From NCBI RefSeq assembly GCF_001949145.1, contig NW_019091580.1, positions 39,195 to 52,226 of the forward strand: 13,032 bases of DNA, given 5' to 3'. A program made the position numbers and the translations under genes. Source of the stretch: Acanthaster planci (lineage: Eukaryota > Echinodermata > Asteroidea > Valvatida > Acanthasteridae). The notes under the pieces were generated by a model. The model made no database searches. It was not told the origin of the DNA and saw only the letters and a program-made list of their open reading frames with translations. This document shows, piece by piece, positions 1-8,777 of this stretch (its first letter is position 1; each line of letters starts with the position of its first letter).

Positions 1-2016
1 CTCTTTCAGATGACACCTAGATTGCAAGATTTAGATGAGTTTGAGATCTTTTATGCTCGAACAAGCATTATCTCTGCGAGTAAAGGAGCCGGAATACCGC
101 TACGTCAGAAATACGCAAAAATATGAAACAGTCTGACAAGAATTTGTTCTTCCTTTGGAAGATATTTCCCTAATTACTGCAAATATGGATATGAAACTTA
201 GATGAATAGATAGGGAAACATGGGCTCTTTCAGATGACACCTAGATTGCAAGATTTAGATGAGTTTGAGATCTTTTATGCTCGAACAAGCATTATCTCTT
301 CGAGTAAAGGAGCCGGAATACCGCTACGTCAGAAATACACAAAGATATGAAGCAGTCTGACAAGAACATGTTCTTCCTTTTAAAGATATTTCCCTAATTA
401 CTCCAAACATGGATACGAAACTGAGATGAATAGATAGGGGAGCATGTGCTCTTTCAGATTACACCTATATTAAAAGATTTAGATAATTTTGAGACCTTTT
501 ATGCTCGAATAGGTATTCTCTCTCCGAGTAAAGGAGCCGGAATACCTAAACGTCAGAAATACGCAAAAATATGAAGCAGTCTGACAAGAACATGTTCTCC
601 CTTTCGACGATATGTCCCTAACTACTGCAAATATGGATATGAAACTTACATGAATAGATAGACGAACATGTGCCCTCTAAGATGACACCTAGATTACAAG
701 ATTTGGATAATTGTGAGATCTTTTATGCTCGAATATGCATTTTCTATGGGAGTTCAAAAGCCAGAGTAACGCTAAGTCAGAATTACGCCAAAATATGAAG
801 CAGTCTGACAAGAACATGTTCTTCCTTTTGAAGATATTTCCCTAATTACTGCAAATATGGATATGAAACTTAGATGAATAGATAGGGGAAAATGTGAGCT
901 TTCAGATGACACCTAGACAGCAAGATTTAGATAATTTTGAGATCTTTTATGTTCGAACAAGCATTCTCTCTATGAGTAAAGGAGCCGGAATACCGCTACG
1001 TCAGAAATACGCAAAAATATGAAGCAGTCTGACAAGAACATGTCCTTCCTTTTAAAGATATTTCCCGAATTACTCCAAATATGGATATGAAACTTAGATG
1101 AATACATAGGGAAACATGTGCCCTTTCAGATGACACCTAGATTTCAAAATTTGGATGAGTTTGACGTCTTTTATGCTCGAATAAGCATTTCCTATGCAAC
1201 TAAAGAACCCAGTATACTGCTAAGTCAGAATTACGCAAAAATATAAAGCAGTCTGACAAGAACATGTTCTTCCTTTTGAAGATATTTATCTAACTACTTC
1301 AAATATGGATATGAAACTTACATGAATAGATAGACGAACATGTGCCCTCTCAGATGACACCTAGATTCCAAGATTTGGATAATTTTGAGACCTTTTATGC
1401 TCGCATATGCATTTTCTATGGGAGTTCAAAAGCCAGAGTAACACTAAGTCAGAATTACGCCAAAATATGAAGCAGTCTGACAAGAACATGTTCTTCCTTT
1501 TGAAGATATTTCCCTAATTACTGCAAATATTGATATGAAACTTAGATGAATAGATAGGGGAACATGTGTCCTTTCATATGACACCTAAATTGCAAGATTT
1601 AGATAATTTTGAGATCCTTTATGCTCGAATAAGTATTCTCTATTCGAGTAAAGGAGCCGGAATACCGCTACGTCAGAAATACGAAAAAATATGAAGCAGT
1701 CTGACAAGACAATGTTCTTCCTTTCGACGATATTTCCCTAACTACTGCAAATATGGATATGAAACTTACATGAATAGATAGACGAACATGTGCCCTTTCA
1801 GATGACACCTAGATTACAAGATTAGGATAATTTTGAGACCTTTTATGGTCGAATATGCATTTTCTATGGGAGTTCAGAAGCCAGAGTAACGCTAAGTCAG
1901 AATTACACAAAAATATAAAGCAGTCTGACAAGAACATGTTCTTCCTTATAAGGATATTTCACGAATTACTGCAAATATTGATATGAAACTTAGATGAATA
2001 GACAGGGGAACAGGTG
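1..2016. repeat. Higher-order repeat copy 1 (nine monomers, 2016 bp)
   Basis: Monomers fall into types by their middle segment. Type A has GGAGCCGGAATACC, type B has GGGAGTTCAAAAGCC and type C has GCAACTAAAGAACCC. The order here is A-A-A-B-A-C-B-A-B. The same order restarts at 2017. The A monomer at 449 carries its own marks, CAGATTACACCTATATTAAA and AATACCTAAACG, that recur only at 2465, exactly 2016 bp later. The first ~50 bp of monomer 1 do not match its partner at 2017 and instead match the neighbour at 225, so this monomer is a hybrid. Confidence 0.93.
362..375. promoter_or_regulatory. Perfect 14-bp palindrome AAGAACATGTTCTT (recurring)
   Basis: This is the first of thirteen perfect copies, beginning at 362, 810, 1258, 1482, 1930, 2154, 2826, 3274, 4247, 4471, 4822, 5044 and 5492. 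It starts 137 bp into the monomer in ten of the thirteen and within 2 bp of that in the rest. Most other A/B/C monomers have one or two mismatches (for example 586, 1034, 1706, 3624). D and E types have lost it. A self-complementary site kept at a fixed phase could bind a dimeric protein. It fits the p53-type half-site pattern RRRCWWGYYY and contains GAA-TTC arms, but such short matches prove nothing about the binder. Confidence 0.45.
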
Positions 2017-3462
2017 AGCCTTCAGATGACACCTAGACTGCAAGATTTAGATAATTTTGAGACCTTTTATGCTCGAACAAGCATTATCTCTGCGAGTAAA
2101 GGAGCCGGAATACCGCTACGTCAGAAATACGCAAAAATATGAAACAGTCTGACAAGAACATGTTCTTCCTTTGGAAGATATTTCCCTAATTACTGCAAAT
2201 ATGGATATGAAACTTAGATGAATAGATAGGGAAACATGGGCTCTTTCAGATGACACCTAGATTGCAAGATTTAGATGAGTTTGAGATCTTTTATGCTCGA
2301 ACAAGCATTATCTCTGCGAGTAAAGGAGCCGGAATACCGCTACGTCAGAAATACACAAAGATATGAAGCAGTCTGACAAGAATATGTTCTTCCTTTTAAA
2401 GATATTTCCCTAATTACTCCAAATATGGATACGAAACTTAGATGAATAGATAGGGGAGCATGTGCTCTTTCAGATTACACCTATATTAAAAGATTTAGAT
2501 AATTTTGAGACCTTTTATGCTCGAATAGGTATTCTCTCCCCGAGTAAAGGAGCCGGAATACCTAAACATCAGAAATACGCAAAAATATGAAGCAGTCTGA
2601 CAAGAACATGTTCTCCCTTTCGACGATATGTCCCTAACTACTGCAAATATGGATATGAAACTTACATGAATAGATAGACGAACATGTGCCCTCTAAGATG
2701 ACACCTAGATTACAAGATTTGGATAATTGTGAGATCTTTTATGCTCGAATATGCATTTTCTATGGGAGTTCAAAAGCCAGAGTAACGCTAAGTCAGAATT
2801 ACGCCAAAATATGAAGCAGTCTGACAAGAACATGTTCTTCCTTTTGAAGATTTTTCCCTAATTACAGCAAATATGGATATGAAACTTAGATGAATAGATA
2901 GGGGAAAATGTGAGCTTTCAGATGACACCTAGACAGCAAGATTTAGATAATTTTGAGATCTTTTATGTTCGAACAAGCATTCTCTCTATGAGTAAAGGAG
3001 CCGGAATACCGCTACGTCAGAAATACGCAAAAATATGAAGCAGTCTGACAAGAACATGTCCTTCCTTTTAAAGATATTTCCCAAATTACTCCAAATATGG
3101 ATATGAAACATAGATGAATACATAGCGAAACATGTGCCCTTTCAGATGACACCTAGATTGCAAAATTTGGATGAGTCTGACGTCTTTTATGCTCGAATAA
3201 GCATTTCCTTTGCAACTAAAGGACCCAGTATACTGCTAAGTCAGAATTACGCAAAAATATAAAGCACTCTGACAAGAACATGTTCTTCCTTTTGAAGATA
3301 TTTATCTAACTACTTCAAATATGGATATGAAACTTACATGAATAGATAGACAAACATGTGCCCTCTCAGATGACACCTATATTCCAAGATTTGGATACTT
3401 TTGAGACCTTTTATGCTCGAATATGCATTTTCTATGGGAGTTCAAAAGCCCGAGTAACGCTA
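2017..3462. repeat. Higher-order repeat copy 2 (partial, about 6.5 monomers)
   Basis: This repeats copy 1 monomer by monomer at an offset of 2016 bp. By eye, 225 versus 2241 differ at 4 of 224 sites, 449 versus 2465 at 2, 673 versus 2689 at 2, 897 versus 2913 at 3, and 1121 versus 3137 at 5. Divergence between adjacent monomers of different types is far higher. The copy stops inside its seventh monomer at about 3462, where a deletion junction begins, and the eighth and ninth positions of the HOR are absent. Beyond this point the monomers are still related, but the nine-monomer order is lost. Confidence 0.92.
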
Positions 3463-3486
3463 CATGAATAGATAGGGAAACATGTG
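3361..3486. repeat. Truncated type-B monomer (126 bp, 98-bp deletion)
   Basis: This type-B monomer runs normally to GAGTAACGCTA and then jumps to CATGAATAGATAGGG near the monomer end, losing 98 bp including the internal palindrome. Intact type-B copies have TA on both sides of the missing segment (CGCTA before, ACTTA at the far end), so the deletion fits a 2-bp microhomology join. An identical junction occurs at 4558-4683. Confidence 0.9.
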
Positions 3487-3710
3487 CCCTTTCAGATGAC
3501 ACCTAGATTGCAAGATTTAGATGAGTTTGAGATCTTTTTTGCTCGAACAAGCATTCTCTCTGCGAGTAAAGGAGCCAGAATACCAATACGTCAGAAATAC
3601 GCAAAAATATGATGCAGTCTGACAGGAACATGTTCTTCCTTTTGAAGACATTTCCCTAATTACTCCAAATATGGATATGGAACTTAGATAAATAGATAGG
3701 GGAACATGTG

Positions 3711-3934
3711 CCCTTTCAGATGACACCTAGATTGCAAGATTTAGATGAGTTTCAGATCTCTTATGCTCGAACAAGCATTCTCTGTGCACGTAAAGGACCC
3801 GGTACACCACTGAGCCAGAATTACCCAAAAATATGTAGCAGTCAGACGAGAACGGCTACTTCCTTTTGCAGATATTTTCCCAAGTATTGTAGATATGGAT
3901 ATGAAAGCAATATGAATATATAGGGGAACATGTG
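3711..3934. repeat. Type-D monomer, first copy
   Basis: This 224-bp monomer carries marks not found in A, B or C types: CACTGAGCCAGAATTACCC, CAGTCAGACGAGAACGGC in place of the internal palindrome, and GAAAGCAATATGAATA near the end. It pairs with the monomer at 5131-5354, with roughly 20 differences (about 91% identity by eye). Its GACGAGAACGGC segment shows how a monomer can lose the AAGAACATGTTCTT dyad yet stay in the array. Confidence 0.85.
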
Positions 3935-4107
3935 CCCTTTCAGATGACACCTAGATTGCAAGATTTGGATGACTTTGAGATCTTTTATACTCGAATATGC
4001 ATTTTCTATGGGAGTTCAAAAGCCAGAATAACGCTACGTCAGAATTACGCAAACATATGAAGCAGTCTGACATCTGAAACTTAGATGAATAGATAGACGA
4101 ACATGTG
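3935..4107. repeat. Type-B monomer with 51-bp internal deletion
   Basis: The monomer reads normally to GAAGCAGTCTGACA and then passes directly into CTGAAACTTAGATGAATAG. This removes the palindrome, the CTTCCTTT block and the TATTTCCCTAA segment. The result is 173 bp. It is the only copy in the window with this particular junction. Confidence 0.85.
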
Positions 4108-4557
4108 CCCTTTCAGAAGACACATAGATTACAAGATTTGGATAATTTTGAGACCTTTTATGCTCGAATATATACATTTTCTATGGGAGTTCAAAAGCCA
4201 GAATAACGCAACGTCAGAATTATGCAAAAATATGAAGCAGTCTGACAAGAACATGTTCTTCCTTTCGACGGTATTTCCCTAATTACTCCAAATATGGATA
4301 TGAAACTTAGATGAATAGATAGGGAAACATGTTCCCTTTCAGATGACACCTAGATTGCAAGGTTTAGATGAGTTTGAGATCTTTTTTGCTCGAATAAGCA
4401 TTCCATATGCAACTAAAGGACCCAGTATACTGCTAAGTCAGAATTACGCATAAATATGAAGCAGTCTGACAAGAACATGTTCTTCCTTTTAAAGATATTT
4501 CCCTAACTACTGCAAATATGGATATGAAACTTAGATAAATAGATCGACGAACATGTG

Positions 4558-4683
4558 CCCTTTCAGATCACACATAGAATACAAGATGTGGATAATTTTG
4601 AGACCTTTTATGCTCGGATATGCATTTTCTATGGGAGTTCAAAAGCCCGAGTAACGCTACATGAATAGATAGGGAAACATGTG
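4558..4683. repeat. Truncated type-B monomer, second copy of the same deletion
   Basis: It has the same 126-bp length and the same junction (GAGTAACGCTA joined to CATGAATAGATAGGG) as 3361-3486, 1197 bp upstream. The identical breakpoint argues for one deletion event followed by duplication, rather than two independent deletions. A few substitutions elsewhere in the monomer show the two copies have since diverged. Confidence 0.88.
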
Positions 4684-5130
4684 CCCTTTCAGATAACACA
4701 TAGACTGCAAGAGTTAGATAATTTTGAGATCCTTTTTTGCTCGAATAGGTATTCTCTCTGCGCGTAAAGGAGCCGGAATACCGCTACGTCAGAAATACGC
4801 AAAAATATGAAGCAGTCTGACAAGAACATGTTCTTCCTTTTGAGGATATTTCCCTAATTACTCCAAATACGGATATGAAACTTCGATGCATAGATAGGGG
4901 AACATGTGTCCTTTCAGATTACACATAGACTGCAAGATTTAGATAATTTGAGACCTTTTATGCTCGGGTAGGTATTCTCTCTGCGAGTAAAGGAGCCAGA
5001 ATACCGCTACGTCAGAAATACGCAAACTATGAAGCAGTATGACAAGAACATGTTCTTCCTTTTAAAGATATTTCCCTAACTACTCCAAATAGGAATATGA
5101 AACTTACATGAATAGATAGACGCACATAGG

Positions 5131-5354
5131 CCCTTTCAGATGACACCTAAATTGCAAGATTTAGATGAGTTTGAGATCTTTTATGCTTGAACAAGCATTC
5201 TCTGTTAACGTAAAGTACCCGGTATACCGCTGAGCCAGAATTACTCAACAATATAAAGCAGTCAGACGAGAACGGCTATTTCCTTTTGCATATATTTTCC
5301 CAACTATTGCAGATATGGATATGAAAGCAATATGAATAGATAGACGAACATGTG
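5131..5354. repeat. Type-D monomer, second copy
   Basis: This copy shares with 3711-3934 the marks CTGAGCCAGAATTAC, CAGTCAGACGAGAACGGC and GAAAGCAATATGAATA, and lacks the internal palindrome. It follows a truncated B monomer and two A monomers, where the first D copy follows a truncated B and one A. This supports block duplication with loss or gain of one monomer. Confidence 0.85.
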
Positions 5355-5578
5355 CCCTTTCAGATGACACCTAGATTGCAAGATTTAGATAATTTTGAGA
5401 CCTTTTATGCTCGAATAGGTATTCTCTCCTCAAGTAAAGGAGCCGGAATACCTCTCCGTGAAAAATACGCCAAAATATGAAGCGGTCTGACAAGAACATG
5501 TTCTTCCTTTTGAAGATATTTCCCTAATTACTCCAAATATGGATATGAAACTTAGATGAATAGATAGGGGAACATGTG

Positions 5579-7133
5579 CCCTTTCCGATGACATCTAGAT
5601 TACAAGATTTGGATACATTTCAGACATTTTATGCTCAAATATGCATTCTCTCTGCGAGTACCGGAGACGGTACATTGCTAAGTCAGACTTGCGCTAAAAT
5701 TGAAGCAATCAGACAAAACCTCCGACGTCCTTTTGTACATACTTCCCTAACCATTGTAAATATATCTGTGAAACTTATATGAATATATAGAGGAACATGT
5801 GTCCTTTTAGATGACACCTAGATTACAATATTTAAATAATTTTGAGACCTTTTAAGCTCAAATATGTATTCTTTGTTGGAGTTGAGGACCCGATATACCA
5901 CAAAGTCAGAATTACGCTAATATATAAATCAGTCAGACAAGAATAGGCACTTCCTTTTGCAGATAATTCCCTAACCAGTGCAAGTATGGATATGAAGCTT
6001 ATATGAATAGATAAAGGAACATTAGCCCTTTCAGATGAGACCTAGATTACAAGATTTACATAAATTTCAGACATTTTACGCTCAAATATGCATTCTCTGT
6101 GCGAGTACTGGAGACGGTAAACTGCTAAGTCAGACTTGCGCTAAAATTGAAGCAATCAGACAAAAACTCGGACGTCCCTTTGTAGATAATTCCCTAACTA
6201 TTGTAAATATGGATATGAAACTTACATGAACATATAGAGGAACATGTGCCCTTTCAGATGACACCTAGATTACAAGATTTACATAAAATTCAGACATTTT
6301 ATGCTCCAATATGCATTCTCTATGCAAGTACCGGAGACGGTACACTGCTAAGTGAGACTTCCGAAGAAATTGAAGCAATCAGACAAAAACTAGAACGTCC
6401 TTTTGTGCATATTTCCCTAACTATTGTAAATATGGACATGAAACTTATATGAATAGATAGAAGAACATGTGCCCTTTTAGATGACACCTAGATTACAGGA
6501 TTTGGATAAATGTAAGACATTTTATGCTCAAATATGCATTCTCTGTGCAAGTACCGGAGCCGGCAGACTGCTAAGTCAGACTTGCGAAGAAATTGAAGCA
6601 ATCAGACAAAAACCTGAGTGTCCTTTTGTGGATATTTCCCCAACTATTGTAAATATATATGTGAAACTTACATGAATAGAGGAACATGTACCCTTTTAGA
6701 TGACACCTAGATTACAGGATTTGGATACAATTCAGACATTGTATGCTCAAATATGCATTCTCTGTGCGAGTACCAGAGACGGTAGACTGTTAAGTCAGAC
6801 TTGCGAAGAGATTGAAGCAATCAGACAAAAACTAGAACTTCCTTTTGTGGATATTTCCCTAACTCTTATAGAAAATGGATATGAAACTTATATTAATAGA
6901 TAGAGGAACATGTGTCCTTTTAGATGACACCTAGATTACAGGATTTGGGTAAATTTCACACATTTTATGCTCAAATATGCATTCTCTGTGCGAGTACCGG
7001 AGACGGTAGACTGCTAAGTCAGACTTGCGAAGAGATTGAAGCAATCAGACAAAAACTAGAACTTCCTTTTGTGGATATTTCCCTAACTATTGTAAATATA
7101 TGAAACTTATGTGAATAGATAGAAGAACATGTG
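5579..7133. repeat. Type-E monomer expansion (six E units and one F unit)
   Basis: Units start at 5579, 5802 (type F), 6026, 6249, 6472, 6691 and 6915. E units are marked by TGCTCAAATATGCATTCTC, GAGTACCGGAGACGG and TTGAAGCAATCAGACAAA. Most are 223 bp because one base is missing where A/B types have AAATATGAAGCAG. That shift removes an in-frame TGA, so each E unit has a forward open frame of 59-68 codons starting MTPRLQDL or a close variant, at 5576-5782, 6035-6229, 6246-6452, 6481-6675, 6700-6903 and 6924-7103. E units at 6691 and 6915 are the closest pair. Between them I count about six replacement and one silent change, which does not look like a protein under selection. No start-site context, splice signal or known domain supports a gene. 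The F unit at 5802-6025 has several stops in that frame. Confidence 0.85.
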
Positions 7134-7368
7134 CCCTTTCAGATGACACCAAGATTGCAAGAATTAAATAATTGTTATGTCTTTCATGCTCAAATATACA
7201 TTATGAAGCATTTTCTTTGTGAGCACAGGACGCGGTATACCGCTTTATAATGAATTACGCTAAAATATAAAGCAGTCAAACAAGAACTCGAACTTCCTTT
7301 TGCAGATATTTTCCTAACTACTGCAAATACGGATATAGAACTTATATGAATAGATAGAGGAACATGTG
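7134..7368. repeat. Diverged, lengthened monomer (235 bp)
   Basis: This monomer has about 11 extra bases around TATACATTATGAAGCATTTT and many substitutions, but keeps CCCTTTCAGATGACACC, AAAGCAGTC, CAAGAACTCGAACTTCC and TAGAGGAACATGTGG. Its CAAGAACTCGAAC segment is intermediate between the core palindrome and the CAAGAACTCTTG dyad of the old flank. It sits at the edge of the recognisable array. Confidence 0.82.
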
Positions 7369-7422
7369 GCCTGTCAGATGACAAGAAGATTGCAACATTT
7401 AGATAATTTTGAGACCCTTTAT
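7369..7422. repeat. Monomer cut off after 54 bp
   Basis: The sequence starts as a normal monomer (CCTGTCAGATGACAAGAAG, then GCAACATTTAGATAATTTTG and GAGACCCTTTATG) and stops at about 7422, where an unrelated AT-rich repeat begins. Satellite-like sequence resumes at about 8181 with the second half of a monomer of the older subfamily. The left and right pieces therefore flank an insertion or rearrangement. Confidence 0.78.
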
Positions 7423-8180
7423 GTACAAAGAAATTGATTTCTTGAAAAATTTACATTTCTGGAGGTTCAATTATGTTGGGATTCATAGGGGAAAACATCG
7501 GAATGCAGAAAATGAGACGATGAAATATGTACGATTTTCTTTTAAAGATAAAGGTTGGGCTACAAAAAGACTCTATATCTATCTTACTCAATAGCCATAT
7601 TTCGAAATACCTGCATAGTTTAAGTCTTGGACTATTGAGGAATTGATTTCTTGAAGAATTTAGATATTGGGAGCTTCACGTATTTTGGAATTCATATAGG
7701 AAAACATTAGAGTGCGGCAAATGACACAAAGAAAAATCTGCACAATTATAATAAGTTGAGGGTAGGACTAAAAAAGACTCTATATCAGTGTAACTAAATT
7801 TTCTTTTTAAAGCTTTTCTTTTTAAAGATAAAGGTAGGGCGACAAAAAGACTCCATATCTCAATAGCAAAATTTCTAAATACCTGCACAATTTGAGTCTT
7901 TGAGATAGGTGAACGAATTCAGAATTAAAGAGTCATATAGCAAAATGACAAAATGTCAAAATAACTAAATCACCGAATTCCTAAATAACTGCACGATTTG
8001 AAACTAAGACTACTTACGATTTCAGATCTTGAAATAGTTAGATGTTAGGAGCTTTAAGTATGTGCAATTGAGAAAAAGATTTTATTGCAGCAAATGCGAT
8101 GAGTGGAATATGTACGAAGTTGAGTATTTAAGGGAATAGCAGCAAAATGAATAAATACCAAATTCCTAAATAACTGCACA
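7423..8180. repeat. Second, unrelated degenerate tandem repeat block
   Basis: Three degenerate copies plus a partial one are seen. Copy 1 is about 7430-7638 and begins AAATTGATTTCTTGAAAAAT. Copy 2 is about 7639-7902 and begins AATTGATTTCTTGAAGAAT. A partial copy covers about 7903-8017, and copy 3 about 8018-8180, starting near TTTCAGATCTTGAAATAG. Copies share TAAAGATAAAGGT, ACAAAAAGACTC followed by ATATCT, and an ending close to AAATACCTGCACAATTTGA. Copy 2 contains an internal tandem duplication of TTTTCTTTTTAAAG (7799-7812 and 7814-7827) and a duplicated GACTCTATATC-type segment. No terminal inverted repeats, target duplication, poly-A end or coding domain is visible, so I cannot assign it to a transposon class. 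Confidence 0.75.
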
Positions 8181-8777
8181 ATGAAACAAATTGAACGAAA
8201 AAAAAATGAACAAAAAGAACAAGCAACGGAACGAGAGCTCTTGCCTTCTTTCGCCACTATATCCTAACTTCTTTTCATTTTCCTGAAACTTTAAATACGT
8301 CAACGAATGGTGGAACATGTGCCCTTTCTGTTGCTGTCAACATCACTATATTTGGACGATAATTTTTAGACCTTTTACTGAAACACATGGAGCCATTAAT
8401 GCGCGAGAAGATGAACGGTGTAGCGAGGACGAAGGGAGATAGAATTTTGCAAAATTACAAAGCAGTGGGACAACAACTCTTGCCTACCTTTGCTAATATT
8501 TCCCTATTTGGAACGGCGGGATGATGAAAATTCCTTCAATATAAAGTGGAACTTACTCTCTGTCAAAAAGTTCTAGAATTGCCAGATTTGGAGGATTATC
8601 AGACTCTTATGCTCAAATATCTGGAGCCATCTTTGCCTGGAAAGGGAATCGTTAAAATGCAGACAAAGAGAGAATCGAAAAAATTACAAGCAGTGGGACA
8701 AGAAGGTTTGCCTTTTTTCGCCAACATTTTACTAACATGGAAATGAAACGTAATTTTTACACAGTTGCTGGATCGCC
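8181..8777. repeat. Old diverged satellite monomers, first part
   Basis: The second half of a monomer resumes at about 8181 (AAGCAACGGAACGAGAGC, CTCTTGCCTTCTTTCGCC, CTGAAACTT, CAACGAATGG). A clear junction box GGAACATGTGCCCTTTC follows at 8312-8328. One monomer then runs to about 8547 and another to about 8750. They keep TTAGACCTTTTA or AGACTCTTATGCTCAAATAT, GGAGCCAT, CAAGCAGTGGGACAA-type segments and CTTGCCTTCTTT-type segments. These align with AGACCTTTTATGCTCGAATAT, GGAGCC, AAGCAGTCTGACAAGAAC and CTTCCTTT of the left array. This is therefore the same family, with only islands conserved. A 66-codon forward frame at 8546-8746 lies wholly inside one monomer and is not called. Confidence 0.8.
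8312..8328. promoter_or_regulatory. Conserved junction box GGAACATGTGCCCTTTC (recurring)
   Basis: This copy lies in an old monomer that otherwise matches the left array only in islands, yet the box is identical to that of many core monomers (for example 3701-3717, 3926-3941, 5571-5585). Other copies in the old flank are at 8968-8983 (GAACATGCGCCCTTTC), 9191-9207 (GGAAAGTGTGCCCTTCC), 9980-9996 (GGAACATGTGCCCTTTG) and about 12162-12178 in the right duplicate. Its persistence through heavy divergence makes it a candidate protein-binding block, analogous in concept to the CENP-B box of alpha satellite. It does not match the CENP-B box consensus. Confidence 0.45.

Larger units (their letters stand above)
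3463..5578. repeat. Irregular satellite section with reshuffled monomers
   Basis: From 3487 the type order is A, D, B (51-bp deletion), B, C, B (98-bp deletion), A, A, D, A, which no longer follows the nine-monomer HOR. Lengths drift (224, 173, 226, 224, 126, 225, 222, 224, 224). A fourth monomer type, D, appears twice. The series truncated-B, A, D occurs at 3361-3934 and again, with one extra A monomer, at 4558-5354. That suggests a block of more than 1 kb was duplicated here and then altered. Nothing other than satellite is visible in this stretch. Confidence 0.85.
1..7422. repeat. Main satellite array, ~224-bp monomer
   Basis: Thirty-four monomers plus one partial follow each other head to tail in the same orientation. 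Taking the CTCTTTCAG/CCCTTTCAG block as the start, they begin at 1, 225, 449, 673, 897, 1121, 1345, 1569, 1793, 2017, 2241, 2465, 2689, 2913, 3137, 3361, 3487, 3711, 3935, 4108, 4334, 4558, 4684, 4909, 5131, 5355, 5579, 5802, 6026, 6249, 6472, 6691, 6915, 7134 and 7369. The first fifteen are exactly 224 bp; later ones run 219-235 bp apart from three deleted copies. The array is already in progress at base 1, so it extends beyond the window to the left. I do not recognise the family. Being a satellite is seen directly; a centromeric or pericentromeric location is inference. Confidence 0.97.

Noticed and set aside
586-616. CENP-B box in the TTTCGACGATATTTCCC-like segment
   Set aside because: It shares TTCG and an A at about the right distance with the CENP-B consensus but lacks the CGGG half. 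I see no proper match elsewhere in the monomer.
3517-3950. Reverse-strand frames beginning MSSERAHVPL in several monomers (3517-3726, 3741-3950, 7190-7384)
   Set aside because: The shared start is simply the reverse complement of the conserved junction box GGGCACATG and CATCTGAAAGG sequence. The remainder varies freely and is interrupted in most other monomers, so it is an echo of the repeat.
1-7422. CRISPR array
   Set aside because: The repeat is about 224 bp with no short palindromic repeat and unique-spacer pattern. The whole unit is repeated, which is satellite organisation.
7423-8180. Retrotransposon or LTR fragment in the AT-rich block
   Set aside because: No TG...CA ends, primer-binding site, polypurine tract, poly-A tail or reverse-transcriptase motif can be seen. 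The block is better explained as a short degenerate tandem repeat.
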